The notes under the pieces: generated by a model | Told to the model about the DNA's origin: nothing | Databases searched by the model: none | Seen by the model: only the letters and a program-made list of their open reading frames with translations | Translations under genes and position numbers: made by a program | Assembly (NCBI RefSeq): GCF_000426705.1 | Contig: NZ_KE384556.1 | Span: 242,876 to 306,875 of the forward strand | DNA length: 64,000 nucleotides | Source: Spirochaeta cellobiosiphila DSM 17781 | GTDB taxonomy: Bacteria > Spirochaetota > Spirochaetia > DSM-17781 | Reading direction: 5' to 3' | Shown: in pieces, positions 35,687 to 45,436 of the stretch | Position numbering within the stretch: position 1 is the first letter of the stretch | Layout: each line of letters starts with the position of its first letter

Positions 35687-37198
35687 CTATCCTTTATTAA
35701 TATTAACCGACATAAAATCAGCTTTTACTTCTTGTTCATTATTGCTGTAGCAATACAGTCCAAATCTTGTTCCTATCCAACGACCTTCTTTGGCCCTAAA
35801 GCTTGGGCCGAAATAATTCTTTTGTAATCCCAGGAAGTATCCAAAACGGCAAAGTCCTCCTTTATTCATTTCCACAAAGAGATCGACCTTATCAGTCCAG
35901 TCAATAGCTTCTTTTAGAAGAACATTTTCATCAGTAGAATACAGAAGATAGTAGGTACCATCTTCCCATGACATTCCCAGGCGATAGGATTCGAGACCTG
36001 TTATACAAAGGCCGGCTTCTCCATGTACGAAATCCTGGGAGGGTCTCAAGGCGACAATAGCCTGGTAATGAGGTGCATTAATCTTCTGTGTCAATATTCT
36101 GGGATAAAGAGAGAATTTTGTGTCTAAAGTGGTGCCCTTTAAAGTCAGAAGACCCTTTTCCTGTTGATACCAATCTTCCCCATGATTGGCATTCCATTGC
36201 CATTGCAATCCTAGACTCTCTGTAGAAAAATCATCCGAGTCGGCTGGCTGGATAATGATGCTTTCCCCTGCCGGTTTATTATAACGCTGCACAGGGCGAC
36301 CGCCCTTTATCCCATCAGGATCAACACCGGGGATGGGCCAATCTTCGATCCATTGCACTGGTTGCAGATGATTGATCCGCCCCCATGGTTGTAAATCCTG
36401 AAAATGGTAAAACCACCATTTTCCCTCAATATCATCAACAAAGGCTCCCTGATGAGGACCATTGGTTAGTGAACCTTGCTGGGATAGAACTATTTTTTCT
36501 TCATAGGGTCCAAAAATATTTTTGGATCTAAAAACCATCTGGTAACCTTGAGGGACTCCTCCAGCAGGAGCGGCTATGTAGTAATAATCATTCTCTTTAT
36601 GCATTTTAGGACCTTCAAGCGTATGAATTCGTCCCATAGCATCTATGATCGTTTGGCCCTCACTAAGAACATTTTTTAGATCCGGACTCACTTCAATCAA
36701 GTGAAGTTTACTTTTAATACTCGCACGACTATAGGCATAACCATGAACGACATAAGCCTTGTTATCCTCATCCCAGAAGGGGCATGGATCAATGAGTCCT
36801 TTTCCCTCCAATAGTAGCCAGGGTTCAGACCATCCCTTAAAAGGATCTTCACTGGATATGACATATAAACCTTCATCTGGCATAGGAAATACTATATAAA
36901 AAATTCCCTGATGATAACGGATAGAAGGAGCCCAGACACCGCATCCTGGTTGACATTCTGTATACCTTGGATGGGGGACATTCTTGATTCCATGACCAAT
37001 GAGCTGCCAGTTTACAAGGTCTTTTGAGACCAGAACAGGGAGACCTGGTGTGCAATTAAAACTGGAGGCTGTCATATAATAAGTATCACCAACTCTAATT
37101 ACATCGGGATCGGAATAATCCGCATATAATACAGGATTCCTGAAAGTCCCATCCCCCTGGTCACTAATCCAAGGTCCATACTTCACATTTGTACCCAT
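35687..37198 (-). CDS. GH43 glycosidase (beta-xylosidase/arabinofuranosidase type) with C-terminal beta-sandwich
   Basis: The five-blade propeller has catalytic D30 (YADYSDPDV), D137 (LIDPCPFWD) and E195 (HTLEGPKMH). The C-terminal region, about 310-500, is a concanavalin-like sandwich of the type common in beta-xylosidase-like GH43 proteins (DDFSTESLGLQWQWN near 315). There is no signal peptide. AGGAG lies nine bases before the ATG. It differs from the ankyrin-linked GH43 gene at 31350, so two GH43 enzymes with different attachments serve this locus. The likely substrates are arabinan or arabinogalactan side chains of rhamnogalacturonan. Confidence 0.92.
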   Translation of the reverse strand: MGTNVKYGPWISDQGDGTFRNPVLYADYSDPDVIRVGDTYYMTASSFNCTPGLPVLVSKDLVNWQLIGHGIKNVPHPRYTECQPGCGVWAPSIRYHQGIFYIVFPMPDEGLYVISSEDPFKGWSEPWLLLEGKGLIDPCPFWDEDNKAYVVHGYAYSRASIKSKLHLIEVSPDLKNVLSEGQTIIDAMGRIHTLEGPKMHKENDYYYIAAPAGGVPQGYQMVFRSKNIFGPYEEKIVLSQQGSLTNGPHQGAFVDDIEGKWWFYHFQDLQPWGRINHLQPVQWIEDWPIPGVDPDGIKGGRPVQRYNKPAGESIIIQPADSDDFSTESLGLQWQWNANHGEDWYQQEKGLLTLKGTTLDTKFSLYPRILTQKINAPHYQAIVALRPSQDFVHGEAGLCITGLESYRLGMSWEDGTYYLLYSTDENVLLKEAIDWTDKVDLFVEMNKGGLCRFGYFLGLQKNYFGPSFRAKEGRWIGTRFGLYCYSNNEQEVKADFMSVNINKG

Positions 37199-37232
37199 TC
37201 TCTTAACTCCTGAGATATCTTGTCATCAAATT

Positions 37233-39473
37233 TTAAATGATAGCGGTATGACCTTCTTCAGAAGGTGTAACCGAACGAAATGCAGAAGGGCTAATACCAA
37301 AGATCTTCTTAAAAGCTCTTCTAAAGGAGTGCATACTGGAATACCCCGACTGATCTGAGATATCCTTTATAGACAGATCCGTCTGGATAAGTAGTTTCTT
37401 TGCCTTTTCCATTCTAAAACCTTCAAGTAAACCATAGAAATTGGTTCCACAGCCCTTCTTATATATATGGGAGATATAGCTTTCACTTTTGCCAAACTCA
37501 TCAGCGATACTACATAAGGTAATATTAGGATCATCAAAATTCTCTTCTAAGTATTTGAGAAGCTGATCTTTTAATTCACTCTGAACCTGGTTGGTAGACC
37601 GTTTATTCTTCTGACCAACTTTATAAAATGTGTCTATAACCATATCGAATACTTGCTCTTGAGGCAAAGTATGAAAATCAAAATATTGGGGAACTTCTGT
37701 AATAGTGGGATCAATTCTGGTCAGAAGACTTCTTAATTCTAAGAAATATATCTGACGATTTCTTCTTGATAGAAAATGATCTTCCAGATTTTGTGTCCAG
37801 TTTTCTTTAAATAAGGAGATGGCCATATCAGTGTCTCCTGATTTAGTAAGATTGAATAACTTCTGAACTAAATCAATGGGAAAGGAATAGACACTGCTAT
37901 TCTGAATAAAGTTCCGATATTCATATATAGAACCGACCTGAAAGTCCACTAACTCATCAGCGACGATCTTGGACTGCCTATAGGAGGAGTTAAGATTAAA
38001 GAAGTTGTCTACAGGATTCCCTACAGACCAGTAAAAAGGAAGATCATAATGATCTCTTAAAGCATTGGTTAGTACTTTTATTTCTTCATATAAAGCATCA
38101 AACCAGCCTACTCTATCTTGTCTCTCCAAACTATAAATATAACCAATCGATAAATCATCAAGATCCATCCAATATGCGGGAAAGGAAGAGATACCCTGTA
38201 ATAATTCCATCAGACTTAATTTTAGTCCTTTGATTTCTTCTATACTATCCTTTTGATCAAAGTATGTTTCTACAGGAAGGTTCATAAGAAGTATTCCTGA
38301 AGTTCCTGTAGGAATAGACTTGTCTATAAACTTAAGAACCATGTCCATCTCTGATGGGGTATCAAATCCGTACTTCACCAATCTATGACAAAACTCTTCC
38401 GAGATAATCTTCTTATGATCCTGTAGGTTGGACCTAAGGTCTTCATTGCTAGTAATAAGTTTTGTTACAGAACCGTTTAAGGATTCATAGCCCAGGGTAT
38501 TCAGATCATCCTCAGGCAAGGTATCGGATATCATATTGTATAATTGGCGAAGGGGATTGGCATTCCTCTGGGCCATAATGATAGCAATAAACAATGTCAG
38601 AATCAGAATAAAGGATGAGGCTATAAACATGATTGTTCTTATACGCAGCAAATCCATAAAGACTTCGTTATAAGGAACACTTAGTCCATAGACAATATCA
38701 AAAGAGTCTGATGGTGAATTAATGGTTATATACTTCCCCTTTAACTCATGATCCGCGCCTGCTAGCAAATTGTGATTCTGGCTATCATAGACATGAGGAA
38801 CCCCTGTCCAAGTGGAATCTTCGGGATAAAAATGGGAGATAATATCATTTTCTTTTATGAGAAACATCATAATGGCAGAACTATCTGAGTTGTAATAAAA
38901 GGGAACGGTCTGAATCATAGGAATGCCCTTGAAGATTTCCGTTCCGTCCGATATATCCCCTTCCCCTAAAAAGGTTGGTGAATATTTGGGATGAGACAGA
39001 TATTCAAGCCATTGTTCTTTTGACCAATCATTGTACTGGAAACGACTGCCAAAAAAGGTATCAAAAGGAATGACTGTATGGCCATCAGTAACCGTACGGC
39101 TATTCAATAAAATTAAGAAATGATCCGTTGCGATACTATTATTAGGTATAAAATATGTTTGAATTTCGTTAATAGCACGATTCAGATTGAAATAGAAATC
39201 AGGTTGTAGAGGAACCTTTTGTTTACTCAGATTTTCTATTCGTCGCATTTGACTTAATTGAAAAACCAGATTCTCCAGGACATCCAGACGCTGATCCAGA
39301 CTAAAGCGTATCTGGTTGATCATAGCCTTGTTAGATTTTTCTGCATAACTCTCGACCACGTTGGTGCTTAAACAGAGAATGATATAGGAAAATATAATAG
39401 GCAATAGGAGCACTAGAAAATAAGAAACCAAGAATCGTTTAATAAAAGGTCGGTTTTTAAGAGGTCTTTTCAT
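37233..39473 (-). CDS. Membrane-anchored AraC-type sensor-regulator
   Basis: This large one-component regulator senses outside and binds DNA inside. Helix 1 (about 11-35) and helix 2 (about 280-300) flank an extracytoplasmic sensor of about 240 residues. A cytoplasmic middle region follows, and the AraC double helix-turn-helix occupies about 640-740 (ITLCSIADEFGKSESYISHIYKK, then LSIKDISDQSGYSSMHSFRRAFKKIFGISP split across two motifs). The layout matches YesN/YtdP-like regulators that sit beside LplABC/Yte-type transporters in Gram-positives. It follows the binding-protein gene and precedes GH43, so it is likely to control this pectin operon in response to extracellular oligosaccharide. Confidence 0.9.
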   Translation of the reverse strand: MKRPLKNRPFIKRFLVSYFLVLLLPIIFSYIILCLSTNVVESYAEKSNKAMINQIRFSLDQRLDVLENLVFQLSQMRRIENLSKQKVPLQPDFYFNLNRAINEIQTYFIPNNSIATDHFLILLNSRTVTDGHTVIPFDTFFGSRFQYNDWSKEQWLEYLSHPKYSPTFLGEGDISDGTEIFKGIPMIQTVPFYYNSDSSAIMMFLIKENDIISHFYPEDSTWTGVPHVYDSQNHNLLAGADHELKGKYITINSPSDSFDIVYGLSVPYNEVFMDLLRIRTIMFIASSFILILTLFIAIIMAQRNANPLRQLYNMISDTLPEDDLNTLGYESLNGSVTKLITSNEDLRSNLQDHKKIISEEFCHRLVKYGFDTPSEMDMVLKFIDKSIPTGTSGILLMNLPVETYFDQKDSIEEIKGLKLSLMELLQGISSFPAYWMDLDDLSIGYIYSLERQDRVGWFDALYEEIKVLTNALRDHYDLPFYWSVGNPVDNFFNLNSSYRQSKIVADELVDFQVGSIYEYRNFIQNSSVYSFPIDLVQKLFNLTKSGDTDMAISLFKENWTQNLEDHFLSRRNRQIYFLELRSLLTRIDPTITEVPQYFDFHTLPQEQVFDMVIDTFYKVGQKNKRSTNQVQSELKDQLLKYLEENFDDPNITLCSIADEFGKSESYISHIYKKGCGTNFYGLLEGFRMEKAKKLLIQTDLSIKDISDQSGYSSMHSFRRAFKKIFGISPSAFRSVTPSEEGHTAII

Positions 39474-39484
39474 AGAGAGAAAGC

Positions 39485-39516
39485 AGCCGGCAGTAACGAA
39501 ACTGCCAGCTTTTTTT
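39485..39516. terminator. Hairpin between binding protein and AraC genes, T-tract on the plus strand
   Basis: AGCCGGCAGT pairs over 10 bp with ACTGCCAGCT (one G-T on the minus strand) around a six-base loop. Seven T residues follow on the plus strand, while on the minus strand, where both flanking genes are read, the tail is only GCTTTCTC. It may partly terminate after the binding-protein gene and fully stop antisense transcription. Confidence 0.65.
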
Positions 39517-39518
39517 CC

Positions 39519-41150
39519 TTACTTTTGTCTGTTAAAAGCAGTTTTGTACAATTCAAGATATCTATCGATACCAAGGTTGTCTAACTGTTTAACATATGTA
39601 TTCCATTTTGCATCTGAGAAACCAGATACAATCCATTGAGCTTCAGTAGTGTAGATGAAGTTAAGAAGGTCAGTTTGAATCAAACTAAGTTCTTCGATTT
39701 CACTGCTGCTGAACTTAAAGGGGAAGTTGTAAGGATACTTAGATAGATCATCTCTATATACCGCACATACTTCTTCTTTGGCAACATTACTGTCTTTAAC
39801 TTCGATGTACTTGTTGCTTACTTCAGAAGTTAACAAAGTACAAGCTACTGTGATAGGTGCAGTGAAAGGCCATTCAGAAGGCTTAACATCTGCTGGTCGT
39901 AATTCCGTATTAACGACATATTTACCAGGTATATTTGTAGAAGGGACAAGCGCTTCTGCTGCAGAATATCCAGCAGGTTTAAACATACCAAAAGACATTT
40001 GAACAGAGTTTTCATCATTATTGATGTAATCCATCCATCGGATTAGAGCTGCAGGGGATTTACAATTACTGGTTATAGCAAAGGAACCTTCAGAATAAGC
40101 CATCATGGCTCTCATCCAACCCTTGTCACCATGAGGACCAGTCAATGCAGGCATAGCAGCAAAGTTATCCTGGATATCAGGAGAAGCAATAGATAATCTT
40201 AATCTATAGTCAGTATAAGAACCAACAGCCCCTTGGTTTCTAACTTTGTTAGTTAAAGTAGCTCTGTCCTGGCTAAATACTTCTGGATCTATTAGTCCTT
40301 CTTTGTACAATTTGGATAAATATTGCACAGCTTCTTTCCACTCTGTCTTATTAGCAGTGAAAATAACCTCTCCATCATCTGTAATTGAGATGTGAGTAGG
40401 GTTATCAACAATACCAAAAGCAGGGAAAATCCAGTAGTGCTCTCTCTTAACTTCTCGAACAGGAGGATTTTCTTTATATAAGAAAGACCATGGTATCTCA
40501 TCTGCTTGACCATTACCATTGGGGTCCTGAGTTTTGAAAGCTTTAAGTACTTTGTAGAAGTCATCAGTTGTCTTTGGCATACTTAGACCCAACTTCTTCA
40601 ACCATGCAGTGTTGATGATAGCCGCGTTAAATGAATCAAATCCCCAATCCTGAATAGCTGCCAACGCATAAAGGTTACCATCCATACTTCGGGAATATTG
40701 TAGATATGGTTCACTCATTTTTGCCTTAAGATTAGGAGCATAGGCATCAATTAAGTCATCTAATGGGATAATAACACCATCAGCTCCAAACTTCTGAACA
40801 TCTTCAGAAGACAGGCTTCTCTGTGCATGGAAGGCATCTGGTAAATCACCACTGGCGACAATTAGATTTTTCTTTTCCTGCCAAGAGTCTTGGGGAATCA
40901 AATTCCAATTGATCTTAATATTAGTTTGTTCCTCCAACCACTTCATCATATCTGTTTCATCATGACGACCTTGACGTGTATTGTTCATCAAGATACCAGT
41001 CATATCAAACTCAGTCTTTTCCTGAAGTATAGGAAGACCTGTAGGATTGAATCCAGTTACAGAACCAGCACCTTCACCTTGACCTTCTGCGAGTAACATC
41101 CCCGCTGTCAAAACAAAGAGGGCCATGGATACAAGAAAACCTTTTCTCAT
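39519..41150 (-). CDS. Extracellular solute-binding protein, LplA/YtcQ-like
   Basis: This long binding protein (543 residues) of a CUT1-like importer belongs to the LplA/YtcQ group, associated with rhamnogalacturonan oligosaccharides in Bacillus. A signal peptide covers residues 1-21, with a likely cut after GMLLA, leaving EGQGEG. There is no lipobox Cys. Internal features typical of the group include WLEEQTNIKINWNLIPQD near 68 and NGNGQADEIPWSF near 212. A GGAGG site precedes the ATG. It follows the two permease genes, an order (permease-permease-binding protein) characteristic of this group. Confidence 0.9.
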   Translation of the reverse strand: MRKGFLVSMALFVLTAGMLLAEGQGEGAGSVTGFNPTGLPILQEKTEFDMTGILMNNTRQGRHDETDMMKWLEEQTNIKINWNLIPQDSWQEKKNLIVASGDLPDAFHAQRSLSSEDVQKFGADGVIIPLDDLIDAYAPNLKAKMSEPYLQYSRSMDGNLYALAAIQDWGFDSFNAAIINTAWLKKLGLSMPKTTDDFYKVLKAFKTQDPNGNGQADEIPWSFLYKENPPVREVKREHYWIFPAFGIVDNPTHISITDDGEVIFTANKTEWKEAVQYLSKLYKEGLIDPEVFSQDRATLTNKVRNQGAVGSYTDYRLRLSIASPDIQDNFAAMPALTGPHGDKGWMRAMMAYSEGSFAITSNCKSPAALIRWMDYINNDENSVQMSFGMFKPAGYSAAEALVPSTNIPGKYVVNTELRPADVKPSEWPFTAPITVACTLLTSEVSNKYIEVKDSNVAKEEVCAVYRDDLSKYPYNFPFKFSSSEIEELSLIQTDLLNFIYTTEAQWIVSGFSDAKWNTYVKQLDNLGIDRYLELYKTAFNRQK

Positions 41151-41180
41151 GTTTTTCCTCCGATTTTATTTCTTAGGGTC

Positions 41181-42125
41181 CTAACCTTTAACAGACCCCA
41201 TAGTTATACCTTGTTCAAAGTATTTTTGTAGTAATAAGTAAAGAATTAGCATAGGAACAGTGGCCATGATAATAATACCGTACTTCATAGACTCCGCTGC
41301 TCTAATCATATCCTCTATAGCTTTGTAATCTGATACAAGTTCTGATGTATCATTACTTACCTTATTAATAGCCAATAAGTCTTTTAATACCGTCTGTAAC
41401 GGTTGAATGCTATCTTTATCAATATAGATCATAGCTCTAAAGAAATCATTCCACTGCCATACTCCATAAAAGAGTAACATGACAACAACAATGGGTGTTG
41501 ATATGGGGAGTAATATCTTAAAGAAGTAACCGAAGTGGGTACATCCATCAATCTGTGCTGCCTCATACAATGACTCAATGTTGGACGATTTGAAGTAGGA
41601 ACTGGCAATGAAAACATTCATCACATTTATCCCGTTTACAAATAATAACACGAATGGTGTATTACGCAAGTGCAAAGATTTAACAAGAATATAGGTAGGT
41701 ATCAATCCACCCTGAAAAAACATTGTTATCAGAATAAAGATGGTAATAAACTTACGTCCTGAAAAATTTTGCCTTGATATGGGGTAAGCTACAAATAATG
41801 TAATCGCCCCACTTATTATGGCCCCAAATAGGGAATACAAAATAGAGTTTCTATAACCAACCCAAATAGGGCTGTAATTAAAGATCCGTTCGTACCCACC
41901 CAAAGAAATATCCTTTGGCCAAAAAATGATCTGACCGGAGAGGACATAATCAGGATTACTAATAGAAGCAATCAAGATAAAATAAATAGGGTATATAATG
42001 ACAAAACAACCTAATATTACAAATACTGTTGTAATAACGTTGAAAATTATATCTTCTTTTGTTTGCTTAAAAGTTAAGGCTGCAACTAAGCCTTCTTTTT
42101 TCTTTTTCTTACCAGAGGCTCTCAT
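41181..42125 (-). CDS. ABC permease, LplC/YtcP-like
   Basis: An inner-membrane permease with six predicted helices, about 314 residues, ending MGSVKG as is usual in this subfamily. The EAA loop reads YEAAQIDGCTHFGYFFKILLP. The ATG at 42125 has GAAGG six bases upstream and lies inside the end of the preceding permease gene (17-base overlap); a TTG two codons earlier is possible. The lysine-rich start (KKKKKEG) keeps the N-terminus inside. Partner of the LplB-like permease; no ATPase is encoded nearby. Confidence 0.9.
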   Translation of the reverse strand: MRASGKKKKKEGLVAALTFKQTKEDIIFNVITTVFVILGCFVIIYPIYFILIASISNPDYVLSGQIIFWPKDISLGGYERIFNYSPIWVGYRNSILYSLFGAIISGAITLFVAYPISRQNFSGRKFITIFILITMFFQGGLIPTYILVKSLHLRNTPFVLLFVNGINVMNVFIASSYFKSSNIESLYEAAQIDGCTHFGYFFKILLPISTPIVVVMLLFYGVWQWNDFFRAMIYIDKDSIQPLQTVLKDLLAINKVSNDTSELVSDYKAIEDMIRAAESMKYGIIIMATVPMLILYLLLQKYFEQGITMGSVKG

Positions 42126-43074
42126 CTGCAACCTTCTTACTAATTTTGTTCACTGCGATAATAAGTGCTAGATTAATAACAGTCTGGAATAAGTTAATCG
42201 CAGTGGAGTAACTAAACTGTGCGTTTATCAAACCAACCTTATATACATATGTTCCGATTATTTCAGAAGTATCCTGATTCAATGCTGTCTGCATTAGTAA
42301 CGCTTTTTGGTAGTCCACATTCAACATACGCCCTACTTTAAGAAGCAACATCGTTACCAATGTAGGAGTAATGGCAGGAATATCAATTCTTAATATTTTC
42401 TGTATCTTGTTAGCACCATCTATTGTGGCAGCTTCATATAAAGAGATATCAACCGCACTAAGGGCAGCTAAATAAATGATAGCTTCATAACCAGAATGCT
42501 GCCAAATCCAGCTAATAACGAATATTGGCCTAAACCAGGCAGAACTTCCCATAAAGAATACTGGCTCGCCCCCAAGCTTCTCTATGAAAACATTTACCAC
42601 ACCAGATGAAGGTGATAAGAAGAGATAAATCATACCAACCATAACGACCAAAGAGATAAAGTGAGGTGCGAATGCCACTGTTTGAGAGAACCTTCTCAAC
42701 CCCTTTAATCTTAAATGGTTCAATACTAATGCAAATAGTATTGGATAAGGAAAGCCTAGTACTATGTTGTACAAACTAAGCTTAATCGTGTTCACCATTA
42801 ACCGACTAAACATCGGTGATTTAATGAACTTCTCAAAGTGCGTAAATCCAATCCATGGACTCGCTAAGATTCCCTTAGAAATGCTGTAGTTTTTAAACGC
42901 GATCTGCAACCCAGCCATAGGAATGTAGCTGTGAATAAAGAAGAAAATCACAGCAGGAAGCACAAACAGATAGAGTTGCCATTCTTTTTGTTGAATGAAC
43001 TTTCTCTGAAAGCGATTCAATGGGGAATTAAAACTGGTAGAATTGGTTTCTACCGAACCATTGCTTGTTTTCAT
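42109..43074 (-). CDS. ABC permease, LplB/YteP-like
   Basis: An inner-membrane permease of the LplB/YteP group: a polar N-terminus of about 30 residues, then WQLYLFVLPAVIFFFIHSYIPMAG as the first helix, and the EAA loop YEAATIDGANKIQKILRIDIP. The C-terminal KKVADESLW ending is typical of the group. It is the first gene of the transporter operon, whose order is LplB-like, LplC-like, LplA-like, AraC, GH43, GH105. A promoter candidate lies about 130 bases upstream. Confidence 0.9.
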   Translation of the reverse strand: MKTSNGSVETNSTSFNSPLNRFQRKFIQQKEWQLYLFVLPAVIFFFIHSYIPMAGLQIAFKNYSISKGILASPWIGFTHFEKFIKSPMFSRLMVNTIKLSLYNIVLGFPYPILFALVLNHLRLKGLRRFSQTVAFAPHFISLVVMVGMIYLFLSPSSGVVNVFIEKLGGEPVFFMGSSAWFRPIFVISWIWQHSGYEAIIYLAALSAVDISLYEAATIDGANKIQKILRIDIPAITPTLVTMLLLKVGRMLNVDYQKALLMQTALNQDTSEIIGTYVYKVGLINAQFSYSTAINLFQTVINLALIIAVNKISKKVADESLW

Positions 43075-43407
43075 TTGCTCACTAACCCGTCTTACAAAAG
43101 TGTTCTGTGGCCATTATTGAGGTCACTAAAAAAAACTGTAAACGACCAATGTTTCTCAGATGGTGCAATACTTACGATTTCATATGGTACATATTCATTT
43201 TTATAATACATTATTTAATCACACTATCAAGCTTTTTATGTTAATATTTTATTTTATTATATAGATTTAATTATATTTCTCCTGTGTACACTTCTTGATA
43301 ATATAAATAAATATCGAAACATTGCCCTTCCCAACATAATAAGGCACTATATGAACAATTATTATAATGGTTAGAAAGTCAGAATGATCATTATGGAGGA
43401 TAATATA
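43075..43407. other. Divergent intergenic control region
   Basis: This 333-base gap between the LplB-like permease and the 43408 esterase has no gene I can support. It is very AT-rich. It holds a good minus-strand promoter (43203-43230) and a plus-strand TATAAT at 43363-43368 without a convincing -35. A control protein such as the membrane AraC regulator would be expected to bind here. Confidence 0.6.
43203..43230 (-). promoter_or_regulatory. Promoter of the LplBCA-AraC-GH43-GH105 operon
   Basis: On the minus strand TTGATA (43225-43230), a 16-base spacer and TATTAT (43203-43208) lie within the long divergent gap. The leader before the first permease would be about 120 bases. Confidence 0.6.
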
Positions 43408-44274
43408 ATGGATGAGATCAGATTATACCCTTCCGTCGCACCAGGATCTGAGGGAATAGAATTAAAAGAAGAAGTCCTGGAAGTCGTAGAAGATAATGGT
43501 TGGCGTAAAACAATTGCTCAGCACGTACTTAATCCAAGTTTAATTCCTTGTTTACCCCAAAAGCCTACAGGGACCTGTTTAATGATAATCCCCGGAGGCG
43601 GGTTTCAAAGACAAGTTATATCAAAAGAAGGTTTGGACATTGGGAAATGGTTAAATACATTAGGAATAACTTGCTTTATATTAAAACACAGAATGCCAGG
43701 CGAAGGTCATGAAAACGACTTGGATGTTCCATTACAAGATAGTCAACGTGCCATACGGGTTATTAGATCATTAGCAAACACATATGGATATGATACTCAG
43801 AAAATTGGAGTAATGGGATTTTCAGCAGGTGGACATGTAGCCGCTACCCTGGGAACATGTTATTCAAAAAAAGTGTATAATCCTGTTGATGAGGTGGATA
43901 CTCTCTCTAGTCGTCCTGATTTTATGGGACTTATCTATCCTGTTGTATCTATGGCGTCCTATGACTCATTAAAGGACAATCTGCCCCAGCATGTCAGAGT
44001 TAAAGGTGACATTATCAGAGCTTATCCGACAGACCAGCTTGTCCATTCTGAAGTACCTCCTACTTTTATTGCAGGAGCAGATGATGATAAAGTAACACCA
44101 CCTGAAAGTGGAATAAATTTTTATCTGGCCTTAAGAAAAGCAGGTTTATCATCTGAGCTCCATCTATTCAAAGAAGGTGGTCATGGCTTCGGACTGGGAA
44201 AAGATAGAGGGAATTCTGCTCAATGGACGTCTCTATTTGAAACCTGGCTTAAAAGGCAAGACTTTATACTATAA
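43408..44274 (+). CDS. Alpha/beta hydrolase, acetylesterase-like
   Basis: A cytoplasmic serine esterase related to the BD-FAE/acetyl-xylan esterase group. The oxyanion segment is IPGGGFQ near residue 61, the nucleophile S139 lies in GFSAGGH, the acid is in AGADDDKVTP near 225, and the His in EGGHGFG near 258. No signal peptide. I chose the ATG at 43408, with GGAGG eight bases before it, over earlier in-frame codons. It precedes a Gfo/Idh/MocA oxidoreductase by nine bases. Its position facing the pectin transporter operon suggests removal of ester groups from imported sugars; the exact ester is unknown. Confidence 0.85.
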   Translation: MDEIRLYPSVAPGSEGIELKEEVLEVVEDNGWRKTIAQHVLNPSLIPCLPQKPTGTCLMIIPGGGFQRQVISKEGLDIGKWLNTLGITCFILKHRMPGEGHENDLDVPLQDSQRAIRVIRSLANTYGYDTQKIGVMGFSAGGHVAATLGTCYSKKVYNPVDEVDTLSSRPDFMGLIYPVVSMASYDSLKDNLPQHVRVKGDIIRAYPTDQLVHSEVPPTFIAGADDDKVTPPESGINFYLALRKAGLSSELHLFKEGGHGFGLGKDRGNSAQWTSLFETWLKRQDFIL

Positions 44275-44283
44275 GGATTAGTC

Positions 44284-45267
44284 ATGAATGATAAAATTAA
44301 TTGGGGAGTTCTTGGGTATGCAAGAATAGCGAAGACACAAGTTATTCCTGCCATTCTTAAAGATCCAAACTCTGTTCTCTATGGAGTTGCTTCAAGGAGT
44401 GAAGAATCCCTCAAAGAATGTCGAACAAATTTTCATCCCCACAACACATACAAATCTTATGAGGAACTGCTTTTGGATCCTAATATAGATGCTGTATATA
44501 TACCACTGCCTAATGCATTACATCATTTCTGGAGTATACGTGCTTGTGAGGCAGGTAAACATGTTCTATGTGAAAAACCATTAGCTATGAATCTGAATCA
44601 ATGTCGCCAGATGATTCAGGCATCACAGGCCAATAATGTAACCTTGATGGAAGGCTTCATGTATCGCTATTCCCATAAAATAAAAGAGATAGAACGAATC
44701 TTAAGTGAAGGTTTATTAGGAAAGATAAGATACGTTTTTGCAGAATGGCGTTTTTATTTGAACAGACAAAATACGATAAAGGAACAATTACATTTAGGAG
44801 GAGGCTCCCTCTTTGATGTGGGCTCCTACCCTGTTAATTTGTTGAGTTTAATTACTAACCAAAAGGCGGATTTTGTACAAGCTACAGCAACGGTTAGAAA
44901 GGGTGTTGATATGACTTTTGCCGGTTCGATTGTCTACCCTGACGGACTGACTGCCCAAATTTGCAGTGGATTTACTACTCAAAAAAGAACATACGCTGAG
45001 ATCGCTGGTGAAAAAGGAAGTTTGGTTATTCCTGATCCTTTTTCGGGAGAGGCTGGTGAATTCTATCTGGATACAGAAGAAGGTAGAACCGTAGTTCCAA
45101 CGAGAGAGACAGATCGATATCTGTCAGAGATTAAGAACTTCACCTCAGTACTACTGGGTAAAGACGGCAGACTATTATCCTTAGACGATAGCCTTCGCAA
45201 CACGGAACTATTAGAGAAACTAGGAAATAGAATAAAAAAAGTCAGCCCTGACTCTCTCCAGGGCTAA
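44284..45267 (+). CDS. Gfo/Idh/MocA family oxidoreductase
   Basis: An NAD(P)-dependent dehydrogenase of the Gfo/Idh/MocA family, which oxidises sugars, inositols or related alcohols. The Rossmann start is WGVLGYARIAKT (a GxGxxA-like variant). The catalytic Lys lies in HVLCEKPLAMN near residue 98, and the Asp/His-type region in GGGSLFDVGSYPVNLL near 178. Length 327 is normal. It is co-transcribed with the 43408 esterase. The substrate is not determinable from sequence. A weak hairpin at its 3' end (45244-45265) has no T-run. Confidence 0.86.
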   Translation: MNDKINWGVLGYARIAKTQVIPAILKDPNSVLYGVASRSEESLKECRTNFHPHNTYKSYEELLLDPNIDAVYIPLPNALHHFWSIRACEAGKHVLCEKPLAMNLNQCRQMIQASQANNVTLMEGFMYRYSHKIKEIERILSEGLLGKIRYVFAEWRFYLNRQNTIKEQLHLGGGSLFDVGSYPVNLLSLITNQKADFVQATATVRKGVDMTFAGSIVYPDGLTAQICSGFTTQKRTYAEIAGEKGSLVIPDPFSGEAGEFYLDTEEGRTVVPTRETDRYLSEIKNFTSVLLGKDGRLLSLDDSLRNTELLEKLGNRIKKVSPDSLQG

Positions 45268-45436
45268 TACTATATACACGAATACTAACGCTAGCTCCGA
45301 CCTTCAGACAGACTCTTAAAATAGAGATCTTTTGGACGGGCGGCATAGTATCCTCATCAACACCTTCTAAGCATAAGGCTATTCAAGATTTCTGCTATGA
45401 GTATAATTATGGTAAATAAAAAGAAAAGGAGATGTA

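Noticed and set aside
43075-43407. A hidden small gene or RNA in the longest intergenic gap.
   Set aside because: No frame with a ribosome site and plausible composition was found, and no stable conserved-looking fold; it reads as an AT-rich double promoter region.
45244-45265. Hairpin AGCCCTG/CAGGGCT at the end of the Gfo/Idh/MocA gene as a terminator.
   Set aside because: It is inside the coding end, only seven base pairs, and is followed by AATAC rather than a T-run.
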